Source of the DNA: CALMFG01 sp963674805
Lineage (GTDB): Bacteria; Bacillota; Clostridia; Christensenellales; CALMFG01
Direction: 5' to 3'
Length of the DNA stretch: 64,000 nucleotides
Assembly: GCA_963674805.2 (NCBI GenBank)
Contig: CAXXNY010000005.1
Location: 372,001 to 436,000, forward strand
Positions 43,403 to 52,602 of this stretch are shown piece by piece. The translations under genes and the position numbers were made by a program. The notes beneath the pieces were generated by a model that searched no databases, had not been told where the DNA came from, and saw nothing but the letters and a program-made list of their open reading frames with translations. Each line of letters begins with the position of its first letter. Within the stretch, counting starts at the first letter, position 1.

Positions 43403-45793
43403 ATGATTAAAAGCAGGTATATTTTCAGCGACAGTATGATCGAAACGGCAAGACAGTTGGGGAATGCGCTCGGCATCCCTGAGTCGATTGCCCTGCTTTT
43501 GGTGCGCCAGAATATTAAGTCAGAAGCGGATGCAAGGGTGTTTTTTAACCCGGAATATGATGATTTACATGATCCGTATTTGATGAAAGGCATGCATGCC
43601 GCTGTGGACCGTATCCGCCAGGCGGTAGAAGCAAAAGAAAAAATTACGATCTTCTGTGATTATGATGTGGACGGTACGAGTGCCTGCAGCATACTCTATT
43701 TATACTTAAAAAGCAAAGGCGCGGATATAAACTATCGGCTGCCTGACCGCAACAGCGACGGATACGGGATGAATCCCGGCGCCGCACAGGCGATGGCAGA
43801 AGACGGCACCAAACTGGTTATTACCGTGGATTGCGGGATTACGAATATTGATGAAACAGCAATATTAAAGCATAATGGATTATCAGTGATCATCACCGAC
43901 CATCACGAATGCGGGGAAACGCTTCCGGATGCGGATGTAATTTTGAATCCCAAACAGCCGGACTGCGGATATCCCTACCAAATGTTATCGGGTGCGGGGA
44001 TTGTATTTAAATTGATTCAGGCCATAGGCGGAAAAGATGCGATGCAATATGTGGACTATGCCGCGCTGGGCACGATCGCCGATATCGTACCGCTGACCGG
44101 CGAAAACCGAATGATTGCCAAGCTTGGCTTAAAGAAGATGAACGAAAACATTGCCTGCGGTATCGGCATGATACGGCCGTATGTACTGCCGAATGAAAAG
44201 CCGATCGACGAATATCATATCAGCTTCGGATTCGGGCCGCGCATCAATGCGGCAGGCCGGATGGACACCGCGCATTTGGCGATGGATGTTTTATTGGCAG
44301 AAAAAGAGACTCCGGAAGCCAAGCAGGCGGCGGCAAACATTAACGCACTTAACGAAGAACGCAAAGACATTTGTGACCGCATCGTGACCGAGGCAATGGC
44401 ACAGATTATTGACCAGAATATGCTTAAGGAAACCGGTGTGATTTTTGTGGCCGGGGACTGGGAGCCGGGTGTGGTTGGCATATGCGCATCCAAACTTGTG
44501 CAGCAATTCGGCAGGCCGGCGCTGGTTTTTGCGTTGAAGGGCGACGAAGCCGTGTGCTCGGCACGCAGCATCCCAGAGATTAATATCTATGAAGTGCTGG
44601 AGCGCTTTAACCCATATTATATTAAGTTCGGCGGGCATCATATGGCGGCCGGATTGACAATCAAAGCATCTGATTTTGACGCGTTAAAAGCAGAGGTAAA
44701 CGGGTACTTGCGTGAGTCGACGGATGAAAGCCTGTTTGTACCCCGCATCTCATATGATATCGAGGCGGGCGGAACGGTAGATGCCGCGTTTGCGGCGGCG
44801 CTGTCTAAGCTTGCGCCTTTTGGACAGGAAAACCCAAAGCCGAAGCTGCTGTTTAGGAACAAGGCGGTCGGCGAAAAGCGTTATTTCGGACGCCAAACCA
44901 AGGCGCATTTTAAGTTCAATATCGGGGGCGGGGCCAAACCGCTGCAGGCAGTTAAGTTTTATTTCAGCGAGCGTGACGATGCCATTGAACATGCCGATAT
45001 TATCGGTACCATTAACATCAGCGATTATTCGGGCGATCCGGAGATTTTTATCGAATACTTTGAGTCGGCGGCGCTTGACAGCGGAAGGAAACTGCCGGCA
45101 TATGCGATGGAAAACACGCTGATGCGAGTCGCGTATCTGCCGGAACAGCTCGAGGCCGATGCCGTCGCCCTAAAAGATGTCATCACCTATATTGAGAATA
45201 TGGCCCAGCGCTCTTCCTTTGGAATAGCAGTGTTGGTTGAGGATACCTGCCAGCTTAAACTGTTGGCCGAAAACAAAACGCTAAACAGTATGATTGCATC
45301 GGGGAAACTGATGGTGCGGCTGGCGGGGGCATATCGCGTGCCGCTGAATGCGGTATTATATATGGATAATCCGGCGCTGTCGTTAAAACCCTACCGCGAA
45401 GTGGTGACGCTTTACGGGGAAAGCCATATCGTGGACTTGCCTGAAACTCAGAATAAAACATTTTGGGTGCGGGAGCTTCATGACAGCTACACAGAAGAAA
45501 AAGCGTTGTACCAAATCGACCGCGATGGCGTATCAAAAGCATACCTGTGGCTGAAAAACCGCATTGAATCCGGCGGCGGATTTGCGTCCAATGAGGCGCT
45601 TTATCAGGCGCTGTCGGCAGGGACGGGACTCAGCGTTAAGCAGGCGGTTGCGGCGGTTAAAATTCTATGCGAGCTTGATTTGATACAACTGAATAAATCT
45701 GATATGATTAGGGGAAAACTCATCACGCATCAAGAGAAAAAAGACTTGGAACAAAGCATGGTGTTTAAGTCGCTGCAAGGGGGCGGTGATTGA
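43403..45793 (+). CDS. recJ: Single-stranded-DNA-specific exonuclease RecJ
   Basis: 796 residues. DHH phosphoesterase motifs: FCDYDVDGTSAC, TVDCGIT, ITDHHECGE, and DHHA1 FGGHHMAAGLTI, with the OB-fold following (about 455-570). A long C-terminal extension (about 570-796) of winged-helix type is common in Bacillota RecJ. Involved in recombinational and mismatch repair. It overlaps rel by eight bases. Confidence 0.94.
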   Translation: MIKSRYIFSDSMIETARQLGNALGIPESIALLLVRQNIKSEADARVFFNPEYDDLHDPYLMKGMHAAVDRIRQAVEAKEKITIFCDYDVDGTSACSILYLYLKSKGADINYRLPDRNSDGYGMNPGAAQAMAEDGTKLVITVDCGITNIDETAILKHNGLSVIITDHHECGETLPDADVILNPKQPDCGYPYQMLSGAGIVFKLIQAIGGKDAMQYVDYAALGTIADIVPLTGENRMIAKLGLKKMNENIACGIGMIRPYVLPNEKPIDEYHISFGFGPRINAAGRMDTAHLAMDVLLAEKETPEAKQAAANINALNEERKDICDRIVTEAMAQIIDQNMLKETGVIFVAGDWEPGVVGICASKLVQQFGRPALVFALKGDEAVCSARSIPEINIYEVLERFNPYYIKFGGHHMAAGLTIKASDFDALKAEVNGYLRESTDESLFVPRISYDIEAGGTVDAAFAAALSKLAPFGQENPKPKLLFRNKAVGEKRYFGRQTKAHFKFNIGGGAKPLQAVKFYFSERDDAIEHADIIGTINISDYSGDPEIFIEYFESAALDSGRKLPAYAMENTLMRVAYLPEQLEADAVALKDVITYIENMAQRSSFGIAVLVEDTCQLKLLAENKTLNSMIASGKLMVRLAGAYRVPLNAVLYMDNPALSLKPYREVVTLYGESHIVDLPETQNKTFWVRELHDSYTEEKALYQIDRDGVSKAYLWLKNRIESGGGFASNEALYQALSAGTGLSVKQAVAAVKILCELDLIQLNKSDMIRGKLITHQEKKDLEQSMVFKSLQGGGD

Positions 45794-47948
45794 TTTGGAA
45801 GCACTGTTTAAACGGATAAAAGACAGCTACGGAGAAGAGGAGAACTTTAAGCTTTTAGAGGAAGCTTATGCCTTCGCGAAAAAAGCGCACGAGGGGCAGG
45901 TCAGACTGTCAGGCGAGCCTTATTTTGTGCATCCTTATGAAGTGGCGAACATCCTGATTGACCTTGGAATGGACATGTACACCATTGCGGCAGGGCTGCT
46001 TCATGATGTAATGGAAGATACCAATATGACGCCAGAACAGCTGAAAAGCAAGTTCGGTGAAGAGATATTTAATCTGGTGGATGCGGTAACCAAACTCACA
46101 AAGGTGGATTATAAATCGCGTGAGGACCGGCAGGCGGAAAGCTTCCGCAAGATGTTTCTTGCGATGGCGAGCGACATCCGCGTGATCTTGATTAAGCTTG
46201 CCGACCGGCTGCACAATATGCGCACGCTGAAATTCCAGTCGCCTGAAAAGCAGATTGAAAAAGCGCGCGAGACGATTGAGATTTATGCACCGCTGGCACA
46301 CCGGCTGGGTATCAACACCATCAAGTGGGAGCTTGAGGATTTATCATTAAAATATCTGGAGCCGGAGATTTATGCAGACATCACAAACCGGCTGCAGACA
46401 TCCCGTGAAGAACGCGAAGCGTATCTCGAAAAAATCATAACGACGATCGAAAAAGGCATTAAGCGGGTAAAAATCAAAGCGGAGGTTTTCGGACGTCCGA
46501 AACATATTTACAGCATTTACACCAAGATGGTATCGAAGGACATTGAGTTTGATGATATCTATGATAAAGTCGCGATTCGGGTAATCGTAAAAAACATCAA
46601 GGACTGTTACGGCGTGCTGGGTATTCTGCATACGATGTGGAAACCGATTCCGGGGCGGTTCAAGGATTATATCGCGGTGCCCAAAAAGAACATGTACCAG
46701 TCACTGCACACAACCCTGCTCGGCGAAGGAGGGCCGCCGTTTGAAGTGCAGATCCGGACAGAAGAGATGCACAAACAGGCGGAGTACGGGATTGCCGCGC
46801 ACTGGAAGTATAAAGAAGGCAAAGAAGACGAAGATGACCTGGACAAAAAGCTGGCATGGATACGCGAGCTGCTGGAAGACCAGGAGGATTATAAGGACTC
46901 CCGTGAGTTTTTAGAATCGCTGAGAATTGACCTTTATAAAAACGACGTTTTTGTATTTACGCCGAAGGGGGATGTAAAAGACTTCCCCAAGGGCGCAACC
47001 CCGCTTGACTTTGCTTACAGCATTCACTCAGAGGTCGGGAATAAATGCACAGGTGCGAAAGTCAACGAAAAAATCGTACCGCTGGATTATGAGATGCAGA
47101 CCGGGGATATCGTTTCGATTATCACTTCGCCCGGCAAGACGCCCAGCCGCGATTGGCTGAAGATTGTCAAGACCCATCAGGCGCGTTCAAAAATACGCCA
47201 GTGGTTCAGAAAAGAGCTGAAAGAAGAGAATATTGTCAAGGGCAAGGACATGCTCGAACAGGAGGCGAAGCGGAAAGGATATCATTTAAAAGACCTGGTT
47301 AAACCCGACTGGGTAAAGGGTATCTTTAAGCGGTTTATGCTTAACTCTGTGGACGACATGTACGCAGCAGTGGGATACGGCGGCATCACGACCAATCAGA
47401 TTTTGACAAAACTGATTGCAATGTATGATAAAGAAAATCCGCCCAAGGCGCCCGAAAAAACCGCGCCCGACCAGGCGCAGCACCGTAAATCAAAAGCGAC
47501 GGAAGACGGCGTAACCGTCAGAGGCGAGCAGGGCATGCTCATTCGTTTTGCGAAATGCTGTACGCCGGTTCCGGGAGATGAGATTATCGGATATATCACC
47601 CGCGGCAGAGGCGTATCCGTCCACCGTAAGGACTGTGCAAACATTAACGAAGTGGACTTTGAAGAAGGACGCATCATAGAAGTGGAATGGGCCGGAGAAG
47701 AGCGTCCGTCATATAATGTTGAAATCATGATTATTGCGGACGACCGGAACGGGTTGTTGTCGGACATTACCCAGCTAATGTATAATCTGAATTATTCGAT
47801 CATGACCGCGAACGCCAGACGGCAGAAGGATAAACAGGCGGTAATCGAACTGGGGCTGGTGATTTCCAGCGTCAGTGATCTGGATTTTATTAAAAAGAAA
47901 GTCATGAATATTGCGGGCGTCAACGACGTATTCCGCATCAATAAATAG
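45786..47948 (+). CDS. rel: Bifunctional (p)ppGpp synthetase/hydrolase
   Basis: 720 residues, full-length Rel. HD hydrolase domain (about 25-180, GLLHDVMEDTNMT and LADRLHNMRTL), synthetase domain (about 235-350, MYQSLHTTLLGEGGPPFEVQ), TGS (about 386-450), zinc-finger-like helical region with CCTPVPGDEI and a C-terminal ACT domain (about 645-720). Both active sites look intact. It controls the stringent response. Start GTG at 45786, six bases after AAGGGGG, overlapping recJ. Confidence 0.96.
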   Translation: MIDLEALFKRIKDSYGEEENFKLLEEAYAFAKKAHEGQVRLSGEPYFVHPYEVANILIDLGMDMYTIAAGLLHDVMEDTNMTPEQLKSKFGEEIFNLVDAVTKLTKVDYKSREDRQAESFRKMFLAMASDIRVILIKLADRLHNMRTLKFQSPEKQIEKARETIEIYAPLAHRLGINTIKWELEDLSLKYLEPEIYADITNRLQTSREEREAYLEKIITTIEKGIKRVKIKAEVFGRPKHIYSIYTKMVSKDIEFDDIYDKVAIRVIVKNIKDCYGVLGILHTMWKPIPGRFKDYIAVPKKNMYQSLHTTLLGEGGPPFEVQIRTEEMHKQAEYGIAAHWKYKEGKEDEDDLDKKLAWIRELLEDQEDYKDSREFLESLRIDLYKNDVFVFTPKGDVKDFPKGATPLDFAYSIHSEVGNKCTGAKVNEKIVPLDYEMQTGDIVSIITSPGKTPSRDWLKIVKTHQARSKIRQWFRKELKEENIVKGKDMLEQEAKRKGYHLKDLVKPDWVKGIFKRFMLNSVDDMYAAVGYGGITTNQILTKLIAMYDKENPPKAPEKTAPDQAQHRKSKATEDGVTVRGEQGMLIRFAKCCTPVPGDEIIGYITRGRGVSVHRKDCANINEVDFEEGRIIEVEWAGEERPSYNVEIMIIADDRNGLLSDITQLMYNLNYSIMTANARRQKDKQAVIELGLVISSVSDLDFIKKKVMNIAGVNDVFRINK

Positions 47949-47959
47949 AGATAAAAAAG

Positions 47960-48409
47960 ATGAGAGCAGTTATTCAGCGCGTAAAGAGCGCAAGCGTAAA
48001 AACAGGCGGCAGTATTGTCGGTGAAATTAACAAAGGCTTTGTGGTATTATTGGGTATCGAAGAAGGAGACACCCGGGAGGATGCCGCATATATTGTTAAA
48101 AAGACCGTAAACCTGCGGGTGTTTGACGATGAAAACGGCAAGATGAATAAGGACGTTTCGGATGTGAACGGGGCAATACTCCTGGTATCCCAATTCACAC
48201 TGATTGCGGATGTCAAAAAGGGCAACCGGCCTTCTTTTGTGCGTGCAATGCCGCCGGAAGAAGCCGAACCGTTTTTTAATGAAATCATCAGGATGTTCAA
48301 AGCCGCGTTTGACCGGATTGAAACCGGTGAATTCGGCGCGGATATGGATGTGGCGCTGGTGAACGACGGGCCGGTCACCATTATATTAGACAGCAGAAAG
48401 GCGATTTAG
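47960..48409 (+). CDS. dtd: D-aminoacyl-tRNA deacylase
   Basis: 149 residues. RAVIQRVKSASV at the N terminus, LVSQFTLIADVKKGNRPSF (catalytic SQFTL) and the late NDGPVTIILDS (GPVT) motif identify Dtd, which frees D-amino acids from tRNA. The rel-dtd-MBL order is common in Clostridia. Confidence 0.95.
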   Translation: MRAVIQRVKSASVKTGGSIVGEINKGFVVLLGIEEGDTREDAAYIVKKTVNLRVFDDENGKMNKDVSDVNGAILLVSQFTLIADVKKGNRPSFVRAMPPEEAEPFFNEIIRMFKAAFDRIETGEFGADMDVALVNDGPVTIILDSRKAI

Positions 48410-48414
48410 ACAGC

Positions 48415-49050
48415 ATGAATGTAATGGTTGTACAAACCGGAAGTCTGCAGGTCAACACGTATATCCTGCATAACGAAACCAGCAAGGAAGCGGTTATCAT
48501 TGACCCGGGCGGGAATCCCGGAAAAATCAAACGCACATTGGAAGAATACGGATTGACACCCAAGGCGGTTTTACTGACGCACGGCCACTTTGACCATATC
48601 GGGGCGGTAAAACAAATGCAGGAGGCTTACAATCCAAAAGTTTATATCCATGAGGATGACGCGGAGCTCCTGATCAATCCGGAAATGAATTTGTCGGCAT
48701 TTTTTAACGGGGTGCCCGTTACGTGCAATCCGGCCGATGAGGTACTGTTTGACGGGCAGGTGCTTGAGGAAGCCGGCATGACCTTCACGGTTTATCATAC
48801 GCCCGGACATTCGATGGGCTCGGCGGTGTTTTTAACCGAACATGCGGCCTTTACCGGTGACACGCTGTTTCGTATGTCGATCGGCCGTGTGGATTTTTCC
48901 GGCAGTGATGACGAAAAAATGAAAGTGTCCTTGCAACGGCTGAAAGACATTATACCGAGAACGCATCATATCTTCCCAGGCCACGGCGAAAAGAGCACGT
49001 TTGAATATGAATTAAGCCATAACCCGTATCTGACGGGATGGATTGAATAA
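48415..49050 (+). CDS. MBL fold metallohydrolase (glyoxalase II-like)
   Basis: 211 residues. Metal motif THGHFDHIG, later histidines in YHTPGHSMGS and FPGHGEKST, and the SIGRVDFSGSDDEKM segment typical of the YcbL/GloB-like subgroup. Substrate uncertain; these proteins hydrolyse thioesters or related compounds. Starts five bases after dtd. Confidence 0.88.
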   Translation: MNVMVVQTGSLQVNTYILHNETSKEAVIIDPGGNPGKIKRTLEEYGLTPKAVLLTHGHFDHIGAVKQMQEAYNPKVYIHEDDAELLINPEMNLSAFFNGVPVTCNPADEVLFDGQVLEEAGMTFTVYHTPGHSMGSAVFLTEHAAFTGDTLFRMSIGRVDFSGSDDEKMKVSLQRLKDIIPRTHHIFPGHGEKSTFEYELSHNPYLTGWIE

Positions 49051-49071
49051 AGGATAAAGGAACGGGATCAA

Positions 49072-49743
49072 TTGAGCAAAATCACCATCGCGCTGGACGG
49101 GCCGGCAGGCTCCGGCAAATCAAGCGCCGCAAAACGCATCGCAGAAAAACTGGACATTCATTATTTAGACACCGGCGCTATGTATCGGGCAGTCGGACTT
49201 GATATCTTAAGAAAAGGCATTGATCCGCTGGACAGGCAGGCAGTCGAAAGTGAGATGGCAGTGATTGATGTCAAAATCCGGTTTTTAGAGGATGCACAGC
49301 ATGTCCTGCTGGGGGAGGAAGACGTCACCGATAAAATCAGAAAGCCGGAGATATCCAAGGCGGCCTCGGATGTATCGGCGCATCCTGCGGTCAGATACCG
49401 GATGGCGGATTTGCAGCGGCAGGTTGCTGAGGAGTATGATTTAATTCTGGACGGGCGCGATATCGGGACGTTTGTTCTGCCTGATGCGGCATATAAATTT
49501 TATCTGACCGCATCAACGGATGCCCGCACCAGACGCCGGATTAAGGACCTGGAGGCGCAGGGGATTAAAACGACAATCGATGCGCTGAAAGCGGAGATTG
49601 AAAAGCGGGATTATAACGATTCCCACCGTGAGCTTGCGCCGCTGAAACAGGCGGAAGATGCCATTCTGATTGACTCGACCGATATGACGCTGGACGAAGT
49701 GACCGAGACCATTTTATCCTATATCAACGCAAAGGAAGCCTAA
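49072..49743 (+). CDS. cmk: Cytidylate kinase
   Basis: 223 residues. P-loop ALDGPAGSGKSSAAKRIA, DTGAMYRAVGLD, and DGRDIGTFVLPDAAYKFYLT are diagnostic of CMP kinase. Start TTG at 49072. It heads the cmk-plsC-ispH/S1 cluster. Confidence 0.95.
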   Translation: MSKITIALDGPAGSGKSSAAKRIAEKLDIHYLDTGAMYRAVGLDILRKGIDPLDRQAVESEMAVIDVKIRFLEDAQHVLLGEEDVTDKIRKPEISKAASDVSAHPAVRYRMADLQRQVAEEYDLILDGRDIGTFVLPDAAYKFYLTASTDARTRRRIKDLEAQGIKTTIDALKAEIEKRDYNDSHRELAPLKQAEDAILIDSTDMTLDEVTETILSYINAKEA

Positions 49744-49744
49744 A

Positions 49745-50350
49745 ATGACTGTATTGTATTTTATAGCGAGACTGCTTGCGAAAACCGTGAATTTAATCTG
49801 TTTTAACCTGAAGGTTTACAACAGGGAAAACAACAACAACGACGGGAACTGTATGATCGTATCCAATCATGTGACGTGGTGGGATCCGGTGATACTCGGC
49901 GGGGTGTTTAGAAAACAGGTGCATTATATGTCCAAGGCGGAATTGTTCCGCGGGAAAACAGCGCGCGCGTTATTAAACCAGCTGGGCGCTTTTCCGGTGG
50001 AGCGCGGACAGGCGGATTTCGGTGCACTTAAAAAGTCAATTCAATTGCTTAAGTCAGGAAAGTGCTTAGGCATCTTCCCGGAAGGCACACGCATTGAAGG
50101 CGGATTCGGTGAATTTCAGAAGGGTGCGGCGGCGATTGCGATCAAAACCAATGCACGCATTATTCCGGTTTGTTTTGATAATCCGTATAAAATGTTTAAA
50201 AAACGCTGCCGGTTAATCATCGGCGAATCCTTCCGCTTAAGCGAGAAGGTGGATGTTAAAGAAAAAGACGCGGCCGAGAAGGGTACAGCTGTGCTGAAAG
50301 CGGCACTGGAAAACCTGGCTGACGTTTTGAAGAAACAGGTGAAAAAGTGA
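49745..50350 (+). CDS. plsC: 1-acyl-sn-glycerol-3-phosphate acyltransferase
   Basis: 201 residues, membrane-associated. The HX4D-type motif appears as SNHVTWWDPVILGG, the substrate motif as FPEGTRIEGG. It makes phosphatidic acid. One base separates it from cmk; its end overlaps ispH/S1 by four bases. Confidence 0.92.
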   Translation: MTVLYFIARLLAKTVNLICFNLKVYNRENNNNDGNCMIVSNHVTWWDPVILGGVFRKQVHYMSKAELFRGKTARALLNQLGAFPVERGQADFGALKKSIQLLKSGKCLGIFPEGTRIEGGFGEFQKGAAAIAIKTNARIIPVCFDNPYKMFKKRCRLIIGESFRLSEKVDVKEKDAAEKGTAVLKAALENLADVLKKQVKK

Positions 50351-52488
50351 AAGTAATCACAGCCGAGCATGCGGGATTCTGCTTCGGCGTTAAACGGGCG
50401 GTCGAGGCCGTCTATGAAAATATCAATCAATTCGACCGGCTGTATACTTACGGCCCGTTGATTCATAACGAAGCTGTCGTAGAGCGTCTCCGGAAGGCAG
50501 GCGCCCCGTACGTGGACAGCCTGGACGAAATAAGCGGCGGCAAAAACACAGCGGTGGTTATCCGCTCGCACGGCGTACCGCCGGAAGTGATTGATGCAAT
50601 CAATGCGAGGGGCTTTACGCCCATTGATGCGACATGCCCGTTTGTTAAGCGGATACAGAAGAAGGCGATGGAAGCCGATGCGGCCGGACGTTCGGTTGTG
50701 ATCGTGGGCAAGGCAGATCATCCCGAAGTAGTCGGCATTAACGGTTGGGCGCATAACCGTGCGCACATCATCGAGAGCGAATCGGATATCGAAACCCTTC
50801 CGGCGCTAAGCGACCCGATTGTGATGGCACAGACCACTATCGCGCACGAGACATGGGAACGCACGACCAAAGCGCTGTTGGCGGTCTATCCGGACGCGGA
50901 ATGCTTTATGAGCATATGCGAAACCACGCTCCAGCGGCAGCAGGAAGCTGTGGCGCTTGCAAAAAAATGCGACAAAATCTTTGTAGTGGGCGGAAAAAAC
51001 AGTTCGAACACGCAAAAACTCTACCAGATATGTAGAAAACACTGTGCGCATGTGACTTTAATTGAGGAATCCTCACAAGTATCTCTTGAAAAAATAAATC
51101 ATGATGATATAATAGGAATAGTCGCCGGTGCATCAACACCCGACTGGATGATAACGGAGGTAGAAAACAGAATGAGTGAAGTGGAAAAAACGCCAGCAGG
51201 GGCCGAAGCGGCCATTGACGTTGAAGAAAGCGTTTCTGGCGTTGAACAGCCCGAAGTAGCTGCGGAGACCGAAGAAAAGGAAGTGAAAAACGACGGTCAG
51301 GAAGCAGAAGCGGCTGTACTGGGAGAAGAAGACTTTTTAAAGGAGTTGGATAAGACTTTTGCATCAATCAAGCGGGGTCAGGTGATTACAGGTACTGTAG
51401 TTCAGGTATCGGATGATGATATTTCGTTGAATATCGCATATAAGTCCGATGGGATTATTCCAAGATCCGAATTACCGCTTGAATCCGATCAGTCTCCTAA
51501 AGACATATATAATGTAGGGGATGAGGTCGAAGCGCAGGTTCTCAGCATGAATGACGGTGAGGGCAGAGTTAAGCTTTCAATGAAACGCATGCAGGACCGC
51601 ATTAAATGGCAGGAGTTTTTGGATGCGCATGAAGAGAACAAGGTATATGATGCCAAGATCTTCAGAGCAGTCAAAGGCGGTGTGATCGCGAAAGTAAACG
51701 GATATGAAGCGTTTATTCCAGTATCCCATCTATCTCTGAAATTCGTCGAAGACGTTAAAGAGTTTGTCGGTAAAGAAGTTAAAGTCAATATTATTGACAT
51801 TAATAAAGAAAAACGGCGCCTGGTCGCATCTTTAAAATCAATATTAATCGCTGACGCAAGACTGAAAAAGCAAGAGTTGATTGAAGGATTTGATAAAGAC
51901 CAGAAGATTATGGGTAAGGTGAAAAAGCTTACCGATTTTGGCGCATTTATTGATATCGGCGGCGTGGACGGATTATTGCACGTAGCGGATATCTCTTGGA
52001 ACAAGGTAAAACATCCTTCTGACGTTCTAGAAGAAGGACAGGAAATTGAAGTAGTCGTATTAAGCACCGATCCGAAGCGTAAGCGCATTTCGCTCGGACT
52101 TAAACAGCTTCAGCCCAAGCCTTGGGACAATGCAGCAGAGAAATATCTTGTGGGTTCAACGGTTTCGGGTAAAGTGGTTCGCATCACCGATTTTGGTGCG
52201 TTCATCTCACTGGAACCCGGTATCGACGGACTTGTACATATATCGCAGGTTGCGAACAGACGCGTAGAACGCGTTGAAGATGAATTAAGACTTGGCGATG
52301 TGATCGAAGCCAAAGTCATGGACGTTAAACCTGGCGAACGGAAAATCTCTCTTTCCATCAGGGAATTATTAGAGCCTGAAAAGAAGGAAGAAAAACCTAA
52401 GAGAGAAAAGCATGAAAAGGTGGTTATTCCACCGGTTCAAGAAGCGACCGTCACCTTAGCGGACTTTTTCCCTAAGGATGATGAATAA
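50347..52488 (+). CDS. ispH: IspH (HMBPP reductase) fused to an S1 RNA-binding protein
   Basis: 713 residues. Residues 1-275 are IspH, the 4Fe-4S enzyme of the last MEP-pathway step, with cluster cysteines in AGFCFGVKRAV, DATCPFVKRI and the SICETTLQRQQEA region. After an acidic linker (about 276-340) come four S1 domains (about 343-415, 428-500, 518-588, 601-672) as in a ribosomal S1-like protein. The IspH-S1 fusion is known in Clostridia. Unusual here: at the junction there is a good internal promoter and a Shine-Dalgarno with an in-frame ATG (residue 276), so a stand-alone S1 could also be made. Confidence 0.95.
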   Translation: MKVITAEHAGFCFGVKRAVEAVYENINQFDRLYTYGPLIHNEAVVERLRKAGAPYVDSLDEISGGKNTAVVIRSHGVPPEVIDAINARGFTPIDATCPFVKRIQKKAMEADAAGRSVVIVGKADHPEVVGINGWAHNRAHIIESESDIETLPALSDPIVMAQTTIAHETWERTTKALLAVYPDAECFMSICETTLQRQQEAVALAKKCDKIFVVGGKNSSNTQKLYQICRKHCAHVTLIEESSQVSLEKINHDDIIGIVAGASTPDWMITEVENRMSEVEKTPAGAEAAIDVEESVSGVEQPEVAAETEEKEVKNDGQEAEAAVLGEEDFLKELDKTFASIKRGQVITGTVVQVSDDDISLNIAYKSDGIIPRSELPLESDQSPKDIYNVGDEVEAQVLSMNDGEGRVKLSMKRMQDRIKWQEFLDAHEENKVYDAKIFRAVKGGVIAKVNGYEAFIPVSHLSLKFVEDVKEFVGKEVKVNIIDINKEKRRLVASLKSILIADARLKKQELIEGFDKDQKIMGKVKKLTDFGAFIDIGGVDGLLHVADISWNKVKHPSDVLEEGQEIEVVVLSTDPKRKRISLGLKQLQPKPWDNAAEKYLVGSTVSGKVVRITDFGAFISLEPGIDGLVHISQVANRRVERVEDELRLGDVIEAKVMDVKPGERKISLSIRELLEPEKKEEKPKREKHEKVVIPPVQEATVTLADFFPKDDE
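51086..51113 (+). promoter_or_regulatory. Internal promoter inside the ispH part
   Basis: TTGAAA (51086-51091) and TATAAT (51108-51113) with 16-base spacing; the -10 is extended by TGA (51105-51107). It lies inside the IspH coding region, about 60 bases before the S1 start. Confidence 0.7.
51156..51174 (+). promoter_or_regulatory. Internal Shine-Dalgarno and ATG for a separate S1 protein
   Basis: GGAGG at 51156-51160 is followed at 11 bases by an in-frame ATG (51172). It would begin a 438-residue protein MSEVEKTPAG... holding the acidic linker and all four S1 domains. Confidence 0.65.
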
Positions 52489-52550
52489 CGTACTTTATAT
52501 CGGGTCATTTCTTGTGGCCTTATAGAGTACATTAAGACCCCCTTTACTTT

Positions 52551-52580
52551 AGCCGTGTGTTATATACACGGCTCTTTTTT
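52551..52580 (+). terminator. Terminator after ispH/S1
   Basis: AGCCGTGT / ACACGGCT stem with a seven-base loop, then CTTTTTT. Confidence 0.9.
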
Positions 52581-52602
52581 TAAAACTTGAGCGAGGTTAA
52601 AG

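Noticed and set aside
50347..52488. The IspH-S1 fusion itself as a novelty
   Set aside because: This fusion is an established feature of Clostridia; only the internal promoter and start were kept as a finding.
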